The notes: generated by a model from the sequence alone, not told the origin. Shown: positions 36,929 to 47,299, counted from the stretch's first letter. The stretch is DNA of 64,000 bases from Oceanobacillus sp. Castelsardo (GCF_001659985.1 NZ_LYCS01000001.1:372001-436000), one strand, 5' to 3'. Program-made: numbers and translations.

Positions 36929-38887
36929 TTAATTCCTTGAAATTTTATCATTTGCTAATATCGTATCGTCTTCTTCTAGACCGAATTGTACATGGGATTC
37001 AATCCATTTCCTTCTCGGTTCTACCTTATCTCCCATTAACGTTGTAACATGTCGTTCGGCACGGGCCAAATCATCAATCGATACACGAATTAATGTCCGG
37101 GTTTCTGGGGACATAGTCGTTTCCCATAGCTGATCTGCATTCATTTCACCTAAACCTTTGTATCGTTGAATGAGATAGCCATTTTTAAATTCCTGAACGG
37201 CTTTCTTCATTTCTTCTTCATTCCAGGCATAAGCTATTTTTTCATTTTTCCCTTTTCCTTTTGATATTTTAAAAAGTGGTGGCAATGCAATATATACTTT
37301 ACCTGATTCAATTAATGGGCGCATATAACGATAGAAAAAAGTAAGCAAAAGAACTTGTATATGGGCACCATCTGTGTCTGCATCTGTCATAATGATTACT
37401 TTATCATACTGAACATCTTCTATATTAAAGTCCGCTCCAACTCCTGCACCGATTGTATGAATGATAGTTGAGATTTCTTCATTCTTGAATACATCTTGCA
37501 GTTTAGCCTTCTCTGTGTTAATAACTTTACCTCTTAGTGGAAGCACAGCTTGGAATTTTCGATCTCTTCCTTGTTTCGCAGAACCACCAGCGGAATCACC
37601 CTCCACTAAATATAGTTCATTTCTTTTTGGGTTTTTCGATTGTGCAGGAGTTAACTTTCCACTTAAAAGTGTTTCTTTACGTTTACGTTTTTTACCTGTA
37701 CGAGCTTCTTCTCTAGCTTTCCTCGCCGCTTCCCTAGCTTCTTTAGCCTTAATTGCCTTTTTAATTAACATGGTAGCTGTATCCGCATTTTCTTCTAAGA
37801 AATAAGATAGATGTTCCGAAACAACCGCATCTACAACAGATCTAGCTTCTGTTGTTCCTAATTTCCCCTTTGTTTGACCTTCGAATTGTAACTTATCTTC
37901 AGGAACACGCACAGAAACTATAGCAGACATTCCTTCTCTAATATCAGATCCGTCTAAATTTTTTTCTTTTTCTTTTAATAAAGAAACTTTTCTAGCATAA
38001 TCATTAAAGGTTCTTGTTATACCAGTTCTTGCGCCTGATTCATGTGTTCCACCGTCTCTTGTACGAACATGGTTTACGAAGGATAACATATTTTCTGTGT
38101 AGCCATCATTAAATTGAAAGGCGAATTCTACTTCAATCCCTTGTTCTTCCCCTTCAAAGGCAACAACTGGATGTAATGTATCCTTTTCCTCGTTTAAGTA
38201 GTCCACAAAGGATTCAATTCCATTTGGATAAAGAAACGTATCCGTTCTTCCTTCATTTCGTTCATCTTTCAGTTTAATAGTAAGGCCTTTTAATAAAAAG
38301 GCAGATTCTCGTAGACGTTCTGAAAGAATTTCATAATCATACGTTATAGTCGAAAAAATGGTTGGATCTGGTTTAAAGTGGATTGTGGTTCCTGTTTTCC
38401 TTGTGGCTCCCCTTTTTTCTAGTGTTCCGTCAGGTTTTCCGCCATTTTCAAAACGTTGGTAAAAGATTTGTCCATCTCGATAAATAGTTACTTCAAACCA
38501 TTTGGATAATGCATTTACTACAGATGCACCTACACCATGCAAACCACCACTGGATTTATAACCACCCTGTCCGAATTTTCCACCGGCATGTAGGACGGTA
38601 AATATGACTTCTGGAGTACTTTTACCGGTTCGATGCATACCAGTGGGAATACCTCGTCCTTTATCAATTACTGAAATACTATTATCCTTATGTATGGTTA
38701 CATTTATTTCATCACCGTACCCTGAAAGTGCCTCGTCAACGGCGTTATCAACAATTTCAAATACCAAGTGATGAAGACCTTTTGAGTCTGTACTTCCAAT
38801 ATACATTCCCGGTCTTTTTCTTACAGCATCTAGGCCTTCTAAAACTTGAATGGATTCATCTGTATATTGAGTAGATTGCTTAGTCAA
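36929..38887 (-). CDS. parE: DNA topoisomerase IV subunit B
   Basis: A 652-residue ATPase subunit of topoisomerase IV. It has the GHKL ATP site (EIVDNAVDEALSGYG, DKGRGIPTG, GLHGVGASVVNALS) and the TOPRIM domain (LVEGDSAGGSAKQGRD, ITDADTDGAHIQVLLLTFFYR-like segment). I place the start at the TTG ending at 38887, preceded by GAGGGGAGAG, giving the usual length; the open frame to 38950 adds 21 unlikely residues. It is the first gene of parEC. Confidence 0.95.
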   Translation of the reverse strand: MTKQSTQYTDESIQVLEGLDAVRKRPGMYIGSTDSKGLHHLVFEIVDNAVDEALSGYGDEINVTIHKDNSISVIDKGRGIPTGMHRTGKSTPEVIFTVLHAGGKFGQGGYKSSGGLHGVGASVVNALSKWFEVTIYRDGQIFYQRFENGGKPDGTLEKRGATRKTGTTIHFKPDPTIFSTITYDYEILSERLRESAFLLKGLTIKLKDERNEGRTDTFLYPNGIESFVDYLNEEKDTLHPVVAFEGEEQGIEVEFAFQFNDGYTENMLSFVNHVRTRDGGTHESGARTGITRTFNDYARKVSLLKEKEKNLDGSDIREGMSAIVSVRVPEDKLQFEGQTKGKLGTTEARSVVDAVVSEHLSYFLEENADTATMLIKKAIKAKEAREAARKAREEARTGKKRKRKETLLSGKLTPAQSKNPKRNELYLVEGDSAGGSAKQGRDRKFQAVLPLRGKVINTEKAKLQDVFKNEEISTIIHTIGAGVGADFNIEDVQYDKVIIMTDADTDGAHIQVLLLTFFYRYMRPLIESGKVYIALPPLFKISKGKGKNEKIAYAWNEEEMKKAVQEFKNGYLIQRYKGLGEMNADQLWETTMSPETRTLIRVSIDDLARAERHVTTLMGDKVEPRRKWIESHVQFGLEEDDTILANDKISRN

Positions 38888-39072
38888 TAAATCTTCTCTC
38901 CCCTCAAAATCTGGAACATTCTTATATATATTAGAACAAATGTTTCTCATTGTAAATTAGCATTTAAATTTAAATAGTCATTTTATATTTTAATGGAATG
39001 TGATAATAAGTATACTATAAACTCAAGTTTCATGCATAATCCAGCCGTATTTATACATTTATATTAAGGCAG

Positions 39073-39110
39073 CAAAAAAGGATGACATGAATGAAGTCAT
39101 CCTTTTTCCT
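39073..39110. terminator. intrinsic terminator after the CoA-binding gene
   Basis: AAAAAGGATGAC (39075-39086) pairs with GTCATCCTTTTT (39096-39107). It lies directly after the stop of the minus-strand yneT-like gene. Confidence 0.8.
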
Positions 39111-39113
39111 TCT

Positions 39114-39533
39114 TTATTTGTTAACTAATACAGCATGAACGACTTTAATACACAAATCCATTATAACGGTAAAATCTCGTTCTTTTAAATAATCATACGC
39201 CTCTTGATTTACGATTCCTTGTTGAGCCCAAAATATACGTGCGTTTGTTTTGGCTGCTTCTTTTGCAACATCTGGTAAATGTTCAGGTCTTCTAAAAACA
39301 TTAATAATATCGAATTCTTCAGGTATATCTGTTAAAGAAGCATAAGCTTTTTCTCCAAGAACTTCATCTATCGTTGGATTTACTGGAATAATTCGATATC
39401 CATTTTCTTGCATAACTTTAGAAACTTGGTATGAGGTACGTTCTGGGTTATTAGATAGGCCAACTACTGCAATTGTTTTCTTTGTTTCTAAAATTTCCTT
39501 TAGTTCCTCTTTCGATGGATTTTCCCACACCAT
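39114..39533 (-). CDS. yneT: CoA-binding (Rossmann-like) protein YneT
   Basis: A 139-residue CoA-binding domain protein of the YneT/YccU family. It has a Rossmann-like start (KKTIAVVGLSNNPERTSYQVS), YRIIPVNPTIDEVLGEKAY and the conserved IINVFRRPEHLPDVAKEA segment. Biochemical function is not established. ATG at 39533 has AGGAGG upstream; the frame extends to 39641 without a site. Its position beside parE and plsY matches B. subtilis. Confidence 0.9.
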   Translation of the reverse strand: MVWENPSKEELKEILETKKTIAVVGLSNNPERTSYQVSKVMQENGYRIIPVNPTIDEVLGEKAYASLTDIPEEFDIINVFRRPEHLPDVAKEAAKTNARIFWAQQGIVNQEAYDYLKERDFTVIMDLCIKVVHAVLVNK

Positions 39534-39782
39534 TATAAATCCTCCTGTTTTTAAAAATATTTTAAAAAAATGCTTGTCTTCATAGTTATATTCATTTATC
39601 TTTATAGTTGTCACTTTTACTATATCATAGTTATCTATCATTTTTCATTTCATAACCATTGCTCTGATGGATTTAACCAGGATTACGTCATCAATCTAAA
39701 GTTTCTCTTTATTAATGTTTATTTCATGCTAAAATAAGATTAGCTTAAAATTTAGATTTCATACGGAAAGTAGGACTGATTC

Positions 39783-40364
39783 ATGGAATATGTGTTATTT
39801 GGACTAATAGCTTACGTACTAGGATCGATTCCCTTCGCCCTCATAGTTGGGAAATTAGGCTTTCAAATAGACATTCGTGAACATGGTAGTGGAAATCTAG
39901 GTGCTACGAATGCATTTCGCGTACTAGGAAAGAAAGCGGGAATTATAGTTACTCTATCTGATATTTTAAAAGGCACCATAGCTGTTCTTATTCCTTTAAT
40001 CTTTGATGTGGAAGTGTATCGATTGATTATTGGCCTTTTCGCAGTTATTGGTCATACATACCCACTCTTCGCTAAATTTAAAGGTGGAAAAGCTGTTGCA
40101 ACCTCATCAGGGATTATTCTTGGCATCAATCCTTTACTTTTCATTATAATGATTGCAACATTTCTTATAACACTTTATATTTCTAAATATGTTTCTTTAT
40201 CTTCCATGATTACCGGAGTGGTTACTATCCTAGTTTCCATTTTTTTCAAAGATATTGGTTTAATTATCGTTATATCTGCACTTACTATTTTCGTGTTTTA
40301 TCGACATCGCGAGAATTTAAAGCGGATTAAAAATGGAACGGAACCTAAAATAAAGTGGATGTGA
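39783..40364 (+). CDS. plsY: acyl-phosphate:glycerol-3-phosphate acyltransferase PlsY
   Basis: A 193-residue membrane enzyme with about five spans making lysophosphatidate, the first acylation step of phospholipid synthesis, from acyl-phosphate supplied by PlsX. The three cytoplasmic motifs are visible: the N-terminal [11 protein letters not shown], the [20 protein letters not shown] block, and [21 protein letters not shown]. The operon-like spacing to yidD is 43 bases. Confidence 0.95.
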   Translation: MEYVLFGLIAYVLGSIPFALIVGKLGFQIDIREHGSGNLGATNAFRVLGKKAGIIVTLSDILKGTIAVLIPLIFDVEVYRLIIGLFAVIGHTYPLFAKFKGGKAVATSSGIILGINPLLFIIMIATFLITLYISKYVSLSSMITGVVTILVSIFFKDIGLIIVISALTIFVFYRHRENLKRIKNGTEPKIKWM

Positions 40365-40407
40365 TGTTGTATCATTAATGAGACTTTAAAAATTCAGGTG
40401 AAAAGTA

Positions 40408-40662
40408 ATGAAATACATTTTTATGTTTTTAATTAGATTTTATCAAAAGGCCATTAGTCCCTTTACACCGTCAACTTGTAGATTTTATCCTACATGTTCG
40501 TCGTATAGCTTAGAAGCTTTTCAAAAGTTTGGTGTCATAAAAGGGTTATATTTAAGTATTAGAAGAATCAGTAAATGTCATCCCTTCCATCCGGGTGGAG
40601 TTGATTATGTCCCAGAAAAAGTTGAAAATCCTATAAAAAGCCGATATAAAAGGAAAAAATAG
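40408..40662 (+). CDS. yidD: membrane protein insertion efficiency factor YidD
   Basis: An 84-residue amphipathic protein that assists YidC-dependent membrane protein insertion. The family pattern is complete: [23 protein letters not shown], then [20 protein letters not shown], with three conserved cysteines. Its last codons form part of the downstream terminator stem. Confidence 0.94.
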   Translation: MKYIFMFLIRFYQKAISPFTPSTCRFYPTCSSYSLEAFQKFGVIKGLYLSIRRISKCHPFHPGGVDYVPEKVENPIKSRYKRKK

Positions 40663-40686
40663 ATTCCTTTTATATCGGCTTTTATT
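40636..40686. terminator. long bidirectional terminator overlapping the yidD stop
   Basis: AAAAGCCGATATAAAAGGA pairs with TCCTTTTATATCGGCTTTT (40636-40654 with 40665-40683). It serves convergent yidD and yneQ. Confidence 0.9.
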
Positions 40687-40690
40687 ATTT

Positions 40691-40996
40691 TTATTCGTTT
40701 AGATTAAATCGTTTTAACTGATCCCACTGTTTTTCATTTATTAATACTTGCTTTTGATGTCCCCCAAATAAATCAAAATGTGGGAATCTTTCATCTCTAT
40801 GTATCCATTTTGGATCTAGCCCATATTGCTTCCCCCATTTTATTAATTTTTCGACATCCATACAGCCAACCTTTGTCACGGTATAGCTATCAGGAAATCT
40901 TTCATCCATCCAGTAATGTGTTAAAATCCCTATATTTCCACTAGATACTGTCTTCTTCCAAGCTATCAGTTCATCTCTTTTTACACCAAATGCCAT
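40691..40996 (-). CDS. yneQ: conserved hypothetical protein YneQ
   Basis: A 101-residue protein matching the conserved Bacillaceae YneQ by its place beside yidD/plsY and tlp. It has an N-terminal RDELIAWKKTVSSGNIGIL segment, two internal DERFP repeats and a VTKVGCMDVEKLIKWG core. Function is unknown. AAAGGAG precedes the ATG. Confidence 0.85.
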   Translation of the reverse strand: MAFGVKRDELIAWKKTVSSGNIGILTHYWMDERFPDSYTVTKVGCMDVEKLIKWGKQYGLDPKWIHRDERFPHFDLFGGHQKQVLINEKQWDQLKRFNLNE

Positions 40997-41179
40997 TTTT
41001 ATTCTCCTTTATTACAAGCTTTCGGTTTAACTATATTTCAGGGAAGTTTAATGAAAACTCCTCTATATTAGATTCAGTTTTTCCACTATTTTATCATGAA
41101 ACAAACATGGAAGTGAGTATATTTGCATATAAAAAGGCACCTTTAGCTGTTTTTAAAGGTACCTTCTACAAAAATTCAA

Positions 41180-41401
41180 CTAGTGGTATTCATCTTTGAT
41201 TTCTTCTCTAAATCCTTCTATCGCTTCTTCTCTTCGTTTGTTTTTAGCCATAATTTGTTGTTTATCTTCCCCACTTGAATTTTCAAGGGTTTCTTCAGAC
41301 TTTTCGATATTTTGTATCGTATCCTCAATCATATTTTGCAATTTTTCTTTATTATCGCTGCGATCGTCTGGATTTGGTTGAAAATGTTGCTTCTCAGTCA
41401 T
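41180..41401 (-). CDS. tlp: small acid-soluble spore protein Tlp
   Basis: A 73-residue, highly charged, low-complexity protein without hydrophobic core, matching Tlp, a minor spore protein made in the forespore. The NPDDRSDNKEKLQNMIEDTI segment and the later EEAIEGFREEIKDE segment are typical. ATG at 41401 follows AAAGGAGAG; the frame extends to 41428 without support. It lies between yneQ and citB as in B. subtilis. I expect sigma-G control but did not identify a promoter. Confidence 0.88.
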   Translation of the reverse strand: MTEKQHFQPNPDDRSDNKEKLQNMIEDTIQNIEKSEETLENSSGEDKQQIMAKNKRREEAIEGFREEIKDEYH

Positions 41402-41470
41402 AATTTTTACTCTCCTTTCATTAATCAATTATATTATCTCTAAATTGTTTTTTCTTATACTTTCTTAACG

Positions 41471-41497
41471 TAAAAAAAGCCCTTTTTAAGGGGCCTA
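41471..41497 (-). terminator. intrinsic terminator of the FbpB-like gene
   Basis: GGCCCC-TTAAAAA-GGGC followed by TTTTTTT on the minus strand, directly after the small gene's stop. Confidence 0.8.
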
Positions 41498-41504
41498 TCA
41501 AAAA

Positions 41505-41633
41505 CTACTTTGCTTCTTTAAACTTGTCTTCTAACCTTTGTTCAATTTTATCTAGTAATTCTTTATCTTCTAATATTTGTCTTCGATTTTGCTGAACCAA
41601 TTCTTCAAAATTCAGCTTCTTTTTTAAAGAAAT
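41505..41633 (-). CDS. FbpB-family small basic protein with apparent ATT start
   Basis: A 42-residue frame reads SLKKKLNFEELVQQNRRQ then ILEDKELLDKIEQRLEDK, the pattern of the FbpB (Fur-regulated basic protein B) family. There is no ATG, GTG or TTG at the right place. AAAGGAG is followed nine bases later by ATT at 41633, and a stop lies three codons further up, so ATT is the probable initiator. B. subtilis FbpB works with the FsrA small RNA in the iron-sparing response, which represses aconitase among others. Here the gene sits directly beside aconitase. The iron role for this homologue is inference. Confidence 0.72.
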   Translation of the reverse strand: MSLKKKLNFEELVQQNRRQILEDKELLDKIEQRLEDKFKEAK

Positions 41634-41756
41634 GGCAATTCACTCCTTTATTCTTTTTACCCACTAAATAGAAGTATAGCCATTTCTCTTTAATTTTATA
41701 ATAATCTTTAAAATTAATTTATTTATGTTCACTATATTTTACTGCCTTCTCCAGCA

Positions 41757-41796
41757 TTAAAAAACACTCATACAACTTGTGTACGAGTGTTTTAAT
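41757..41796 (-). terminator. intrinsic terminator of citB
   Basis: AAAACACTC-TAC pairs with GTA-GAGTGTTTT across a short loop, directly after the aconitase stop; T-rich sequence follows on the minus strand. Confidence 0.8.
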
Positions 41797-41803
41797 ATCT
41801 TAC

Positions 41804-44524
41804 TTACGCATGTGTATGCTCAACTTTATTACGTAATACCATTTGAAGAATTCCGCCGTGACGATAGTAATCAACTTCCACTTCACTATCAAAACGCGCA
41901 ATTGCTTCAAAAGCAGTTACTTTTCCAGTTTCTACGTCTGTTGCTGTTACTTTCACTAGGTCATGTGGTTTAACTTTTTCATCGATTTCAACATTAATCG
42001 TTTCTTTACCGCTTAAGCCTAGTTTTTCAGCACTATCCCCTTTTTGGAATTGTAGTGGAAGAACTCCCATCATTACCAAGTTTGAACGGTGAATACGTTC
42101 GAAACTTTCTGCAATAACTACTTTAATTCCTAAAAGGTTTGTACCTTTAGCTGCCCAGTCACGAGATGACCCCATACCATAGTCCTTACCAGCTAAAACA
42201 GCAAGTCCAGTGCCATACTCTTGATATTTCATAGCCGCATCATAAATAGGCATAACTTCTTCTGTTGGCCAATAAGTTGTATAGCCACCTTCCGTTCCTG
42301 GAGCAATTTGGTTACGAATACGAATATTCGCAAATGTCCCACGCATCATAATTTCATGGTTACCACGACGAGAACCATAAGAGTTAAAGTTACGTGGTGA
42401 AACACCTTTTTCTTGTAGGTATTTACCCGCTGGCATATCCTTAGCAATAGCACCTGCTGGAGAGATATGGTCCGTTGTGACTGAATCACCAAATTTACCG
42501 ATGACACGTAAATTATTTAAATCTTCTACTTTTCCAGCTTCTTTAGATAAACCTTCAAAGAATGGAGGATTTTGAATATAAGTGGAATCTTCATCCCATT
42601 CGAATAATGGTTCATCCGTTGTAGCAATTTCGTTCCATTTTTCGTTGGAATCGAAAACATTTTCGTATTCTTTACGGAAGATTTCTGGTGTTACTACTTT
42701 AGCAACTTCATCTTTAATTTCTTGCATAGTAGGCCAGATATCATTCATATAAACATCGTTTCCAGCAGCATCTTGGCCAATAGGATCTTTCGCTAGGTTA
42801 ATATCTACAGTCCCAGCAAGTGCGTATGCAACTACAAGTGGTGGAGAAGCTAAATAGTTAGCTTTTACCAATGGATGAATACGCCCTTCAAAGTTTCGGT
42901 TACCTGATAATACGGAAGAAGCTAGTAAATCACTGTCTTGAATCGCTTTCTCAATATCTTCACGTAATGGGCCTGAGTTACCGATACAAGTTGTACATCC
43001 ATAACCAACTAAGTTGAAACCTAATTGATCCAAATAAACCTGTAATCCAGCATCTGCTAGATAACGTGTAACAACTTTAGAACCTGGTGCTAGAGATGTT
43101 TTCACATATCCAGGAACTTTTAAGCCTTTTTCTACAGCTTTCTTCGCTACTAACCCAGCACCTAGCATTACATATGGGTTAGATGTATTCGTACAAGAAG
43201 TAATCGCAGCAATTGCGATAGATCCAGTTTTCATAACAGAGTTAGATCCATCCGGATTACTGATTGATACTTCTTTATCGAATTCTGATTTGTCCATACC
43301 GAACCCTTGGTTACCTTCAGGCGCAGTTACTGCTTTATTAAATTCTTTTTGCATCCCAGATAGAGGAATTAAGTCTTGTGGACGTTTTGGACCAGAAAGG
43401 TTTGGTTCCAACTCAGATAAATTGATTTCCACAATCTCAGTATATTCTGGATCAGCTTGATCTGCAGAATACCATAAGTTATTTTCTTTACAATATTTTT
43501 CTACCAGGTTAATTTGTTCTTCACTTCGGCCTGTTAAATGTAAATAATTTAATGTTTCGGAATCTACAGGGAAGAATCCACAAGTAGCACCATATTCTGG
43601 AGCCATGTTAGCTATCGTAGCACGATCCGCTAGTGGCATATCTTTCAGACCAGGACCAAAATACTCAACAAATTTACCTACTACATTTTTCTCACGTAAA
43701 ACTTGTGTTACTTTGAGAGCTAAGTCAGTTGCTGTAGTTCCATTTGGAAAACTTCCAGTAAATTTAACCCCAATAACTTCTGGTGATGGGAAATAAGATG
43801 GTTGTCCAAGCATTCCTGCTTCCGCTTCAATACCACCAACACCCCATCCGAGTACTCCTAAACCATTAATCATAGTAGTATGGGAATCGGTACCTACAAG
43901 TGTATCTGGATATGCATCATATTCACCGTTTTCATTTTCAATTCCGTGAACAACGTTAGCAAGGTACTCTAAGTTTACTTGGTGAACAATACCAGTTGCA
44001 GGTGGAACAGCACGGTAATTATCAAATGCTTTTTGTGCCCAGTTTAAAAACTCATAACGCTCTGCATTACGCTCAAATTCTAAATCCATGTTTGCTTTTA
44101 GTGCATTAGCAGTTCCATATTGATCCACTTGTACGGAATGATCAATTACTAAATCTACTGGTACTTCCGGATTAATTTCTTCTGGTTTACCACCTAAATC
44201 AACCATTGCTTTTCTTAATGAAGCTAAGTCCACGACAGCCGGGACACCAGTAAAATCTTGAAGGATGACACGGGAAGGTTTAAAAGGTACATCTACACCT
44301 TCACCTTCTTTTGTTCCCCATTTAGTAAGCGCTTTTACATGTTCGTCTTTTATTTGGTGCCCATCATATTGACGAACAACTGATTCTAATAATACACGAA
44401 CGGAAAACGGTAGACGTTTAATACTACCTAATCCAGCCTCCTCAAGAGCTTTTAAATCATAGTAGTTATACTTTTTACCATTCAATTCAAACTGTTTCTT
44501 CGAGTTAAAGTTGTCTTTCCCCAT
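41804..44524 (-). CDS. citB: aconitate hydratase (aconitase A)
   Basis: A 906-residue iron-sulfur enzyme that interconverts citrate and isocitrate in the TCA cycle. The cluster cysteines lie in [12 protein letters not shown] and [19 protein letters not shown]. The active-site [29 protein letters not shown] and the C-terminal swivel domain motif [13 protein letters not shown] are present. Gram-positive CitB also binds iron-responsive RNA when its cluster is lost; that is family knowledge. AGAAAGGGG precedes the ATG. Confidence 0.96.
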   Translation of the reverse strand: MGKDNFNSKKQFELNGKKYNYYDLKALEEAGLGSIKRLPFSVRVLLESVVRQYDGHQIKDEHVKALTKWGTKEGEGVDVPFKPSRVILQDFTGVPAVVDLASLRKAMVDLGGKPEEINPEVPVDLVIDHSVQVDQYGTANALKANMDLEFERNAERYEFLNWAQKAFDNYRAVPPATGIVHQVNLEYLANVVHGIENENGEYDAYPDTLVGTDSHTTMINGLGVLGWGVGGIEAEAGMLGQPSYFPSPEVIGVKFTGSFPNGTTATDLALKVTQVLREKNVVGKFVEYFGPGLKDMPLADRATIANMAPEYGATCGFFPVDSETLNYLHLTGRSEEQINLVEKYCKENNLWYSADQADPEYTEIVEINLSELEPNLSGPKRPQDLIPLSGMQKEFNKAVTAPEGNQGFGMDKSEFDKEVSISNPDGSNSVMKTGSIAIAAITSCTNTSNPYVMLGAGLVAKKAVEKGLKVPGYVKTSLAPGSKVVTRYLADAGLQVYLDQLGFNLVGYGCTTCIGNSGPLREDIEKAIQDSDLLASSVLSGNRNFEGRIHPLVKANYLASPPLVVAYALAGTVDINLAKDPIGQDAAGNDVYMNDIWPTMQEIKDEVAKVVTPEIFRKEYENVFDSNEKWNEIATTDEPLFEWDEDSTYIQNPPFFEGLSKEAGKVEDLNNLRVIGKFGDSVTTDHISPAGAIAKDMPAGKYLQEKGVSPRNFNSYGSRRGNHEIMMRGTFANIRIRNQIAPGTEGGYTTYWPTEEVMPIYDAAMKYQEYGTGLAVLAGKDYGMGSSRDWAAKGTNLLGIKVVIAESFERIHRSNLVMMGVLPLQFQKGDSAEKLGLSGKETINVEIDEKVKPHDLVKVTATDVETGKVTAFEAIARFDSEVEVDYYRHGGILQMVLRNKVEHTHA

Positions 44525-44679
44525 ATTTCTGCCCCTTTCTACATAGCCGCGTTTCTAGTTGTTAATCTGACAATAAAACGCAAAATTCTCATAAACTATA
44601 AAAATATAAATATATTTACACTTCTATCTTATAGGATTAACGACAATTAGACAAATATTTATTGCATGTCAACCTATAT

Positions 44680-44728
44680 AAAAAAATTATGTAAAGTGAT
44701 AAGTTTTTCTTATCACTTTACATAATCT
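44680..44728 (-). terminator. strong intrinsic terminator upstream of citB
   Basis: A perfect 18-base-pair stem (44686-44703 with 44709-44726), loop of five, is followed on the minus strand by seven T. It would stop transcripts arriving from the kinase gene. Confidence 0.88.
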
Positions 44729-44754
44729 AATTCATTTTCTTTAATACAACTAGT

Positions 44755-44798
44755 AAAAAACACCCTAAAGCCAGTTCCTCTTAAGGGTGTATTTTTAA
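44755..44798 (-). terminator. first terminator after the histidine kinase gene
   Basis: ACACCCT(TAAG) pairs with (CTTT)AGGGTGT, followed by TTTTTT on the minus strand. With the hairpin at 44680-44728 it makes a tandem terminator pair. Confidence 0.78.
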
Positions 44799-44807
44799 TA
44801 AAAGCCT

Positions 44808-45932
44808 CTATATTTCTTTTGGAAAACTTAATTTAAAGGTACTACCTTTATCTTTATTTTTATAGATTTCCAGTAATCCATGGTGATCTTCCAATATATT
44901 TTTGCATATCATAATGCCTAGCCCAGTTCCATTTTTCTTCGTGGTAAAGAAAGGTTCCCCCAATTTATGTAAAATTTCTTCTGGGATCCCAGGACCTTCG
45001 TCTGAAATATGTACATTGACATAATCATTTGTCGTTTGAACACTAATCGTTATTTTACCGGGTTCTTCCATTGCTTCAATAGCATTCTTCACTATATTTA
45101 ATAATACTTGTTTAATTTGCGACTTGTCACAGTAAATGGATTCTATGATAGGCTGTTCCACCAAGATTTGGATATTTTTAAGCTTAGCCTGTGTCTGTAA
45201 TAAATTAATCGTATCAGTGACCATTTCATATAAAGATTCCAATCGTTTTAAATCAGTTAAAGGCTTAGATATGAATAGTAATTCAGAAGTGATTTTTTCC
45301 ATTTTCTCTATTTCTTCTATCATAATTTTATAATATTCTTCCTTACGATCAATCCCTGCTTGTAATAACTGCAAAAATCCCTTGATAGATGTTAAAGGGT
45401 TTCGTATTTCATGGGCAACCCCGGCAGCTAATTGACCTGCTATTGACATTTTTTCCGATCGAATTAGTAATTTCTCCGCTTCCTTTTGTTCCGTAATATC
45501 ATTTAACAGAGAAACATAATAGATTTTTTGATCTTCAACAATCTTACAAAGACTACATTCTGTCAGCATTTTTCCGCCATTTTTGTCGGACAAACTAATA
45601 ATGAATGCCTGACTCCTATTTTCGATTCCTTCATAGTTATCGGATATGTAACGTTTCTCTTCACGCGTTAAAAGCTGATACCAATACTTACCTAAAATAT
45701 CTTTTGTGTTATATTCTAATATTTTTTCAATGGAACTAGAAACAAAAATAATTTTTCCGCTTTCATCATAAACAACTACAATCTGACTTTGGTTATTTTC
45801 AATCCAATCAAATATAGATAAGGGTAGCATAGAGTATTTCGCATTAAGCACTTGTTTATCTATCTTAGAATTACAATTTGGCAGTGAGGAACTTGTATCT
45901 AGCTTGTTCGTTATCACATTTTCCAAACCCAT
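44808..45932 (-). CDS. PAS-domain sensor histidine kinase (sporulation-kinase type)
   Basis: A 374-residue kinase without membrane segments. A PAS domain (about 45-150) precedes HisKA with the phosphorylated His174 (AAGVAHEIRNPLTSIKGFLQ) and an HATPase domain with N box NIVKNAIEAME, G1 box DEGPGIPEE and G2 box GTGLGIMI. The kinase core resembles sporulation kinases (KinA/KinE group) that phosphorylate Spo0F. No response regulator is adjacent, as is usual for those orphans. GAAGGGGAGGG precedes the ATG at 45932; the frame extends upstream into a dispersed repeat. The signal is unknown. Confidence 0.88.
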   Translation of the reverse strand: MGLENVITNKLDTSSSLPNCNSKIDKQVLNAKYSMLPLSIFDWIENNQSQIVVVYDESGKIIFVSSSIEKILEYNTKDILGKYWYQLLTREEKRYISDNYEGIENRSQAFIISLSDKNGGKMLTECSLCKIVEDQKIYYVSLLNDITEQKEAEKLLIRSEKMSIAGQLAAGVAHEIRNPLTSIKGFLQLLQAGIDRKEEYYKIMIEEIEKMEKITSELLFISKPLTDLKRLESLYEMVTDTINLLQTQAKLKNIQILVEQPIIESIYCDKSQIKQVLLNIVKNAIEAMEEPGKITISVQTTNDYVNVHISDEGPGIPEEILHKLGEPFFTTKKNGTGLGIMICKNILEDHHGLLEIYKNKDKGSTFKLSFPKEI

Positions 45933-46283
45933 TACACCCTCCCCTTCTTCATTAATTTTAGCAGGTAGAAAAGTATAAAAATCTTTCCAATCTTGGGATA
46001 CGATAAATCTCCACCGTAAAGATTTGCTTAGGCACAACTAAGGCAAGCCCTTTAAAAGTTTGGCGAATACCAGGTTTTTATATCTCTATTTCATATATAT
46101 GAAAAAATCTATCGAATATGATACTTGTTTGTCTTATTTATGAATATTATAATTAAATGTGTAAACACATATGTAATTTCGTTATTATTATGTAATGATA
46201 CTATATTTCCTTTAAAAGTAAAATAAGTATTTAAAATTTATACACTTTCTTAATGAAAAAAATATTCAAGAAAAGGTGAAAAT
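45933..46283. other. gap holding dispersed repeat copy 2 and the promoter side of yneK
   Basis: The left half carries the repeat described separately. The right half (46080-46270) is AT-rich with no recognisable gene and contains the AAGGTG site of yneK. Confidence 0.5.
45961..46077 (-). repeat. dispersed repeat, copy 2
   Basis: Aligns with 34250-34368 on the same strand. Shared blocks include TTCGCC, GCCTTAGTTGT/CTTAGTTGT, GCAAATCTTTA and GGAAAGATTTTTATACTTTT. Read as protein it would add a false N-terminal extension to the kinase. Confidence 0.65.
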
Positions 46284-46763
46284 ATGGGATTTTTATTAGT
46301 TGGTTGGGGTGTTCTACTTATTACTCTTCTTGCTATAGGTGGATTTTTTATGTTCCGCAAATTTTTGAAACAAATACCAAAAGCAGATGGAAAATCGATG
46401 ATGGATTGGGAATTACATTATCTCAATCAAACAAAACATATGTGGAATGAAGAAGAGAAAGATTTATTAAATGAGTTAGTCTCTCCTGTTCCTGAACTGT
46501 TTCGTGATGTAGCAAAACAGAGTATCGCAAGTAAAATTGGAGAAGTTGCATTAAAAAAAGGGAAAGATATTATTGATCAAGAAATTTTAGTAGAAGGATA
46601 TATCCTAGCAACTCCAAAGCGTGACCACAAATTCTTAAGAAAAAAACTAAATGAAAAACAAATAGATGTTAACCCATACGAATATCTATTTCATTTGTCA
46701 AAAGAAAACTACGCTGACAATTGGGAAGAAAAGTATAAAAAGAAAGAAGCGACTAACAAATAA
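46284..46763 (+). CDS. yneK: DUF2621 membrane protein YneK
   Basis: A 159-residue protein with one N-terminal membrane segment (about residues 4-24) followed by a charged cytoplasmic or extracytoplasmic domain, matching DUF2621/YneK by order beside ccdC. Features include WELHYLNQTKHMWNEEEKDLL and a conserved VPELFRDVAKQSIASKIGE. Function is unknown. It converges on ccdC with a 12-base gap. Confidence 0.85.
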   Translation: MGFLLVGWGVLLITLLAIGGFFMFRKFLKQIPKADGKSMMDWELHYLNQTKHMWNEEEKDLLNELVSPVPELFRDVAKQSIASKIGEVALKKGKDIIDQEILVEGYILATPKRDHKFLRKKLNEKQIDVNPYEYLFHLSKENYADNWEEKYKKKEATNK

Positions 46764-46774
46764 GTTAGTCGCTT

Positions 46775-47239
46775 TTAAACTATACTTCTTCTAATTTTCA
46801 AAAATTGGAAAAGCATCACAATTCTCCAAGTTACAATCATCCCTAGTGCTAACAAGAAGAACATTCCTGTTGTTTCCCCAAATGAAATATAACTTCCTAT
46901 TATTAGTTTAACAACTAATCTTACAATGAGTAATCCAAACAAAATAAATGGGAAAGCTTTGGATGGCATTAAATACACCTCAGTATCTTTCACTTCAAAC
47001 TTGGAAGTTTTTATTAAAAATATCGAACAAATAATTCCTAAACTTAAAGCTTCCAATACTTGCAGCCATTCCACACGAAATTCTGGAATGATAAACATCC
47101 AAGCCCCTGTACTCATCATAATTGGGGGCAAAATAATTTTTTTAATAGAAGCTGGCTTTTTTGCAGCTTTTAATCGAATAAAAATCATAAATACGGCCAT
47201 TCCGGCAAAAACAATAGTGCTAGAAATCAACCAAAACAC
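46775..47239 (-). CDS. ccdC: cytochrome c biogenesis-associated membrane protein CcdC
   Basis: A 154-residue membrane protein with about five spans, of the CcdC (YneJ) family, encoded with CcdA in Bacillus; its role in cytochrome c maturation is not essential in B. subtilis. The PPIMMSTGAWMFIIPEFR segment is distinctive. The start is GTG at 47239. It lies 60 bases after an orphan MrpB-like gene. Confidence 0.87.
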   Translation of the reverse strand: MFWLISSTIVFAGMAVFMIFIRLKAAKKPASIKKIILPPIMMSTGAWMFIIPEFRVEWLQVLEALSLGIICSIFLIKTSKFEVKDTEVYLMPSKAFPFILFGLLIVRLVVKLIIGSYISFGETTGMFFLLALGMIVTWRIVMLFQFLKIRRSIV

Positions 47240-47299
47240 AAAACATCACTCTCTCGAAGCTCTCATATACAAGCTTTCTTAGTAATAAGTAGGTACATT

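Noticed and set aside
44808-46037. Longer 409-residue start for the sensor kinase
   Set aside because: The added N-terminus is the second repeat copy; the ATG at 45932 has GGGGAGGG upstream.
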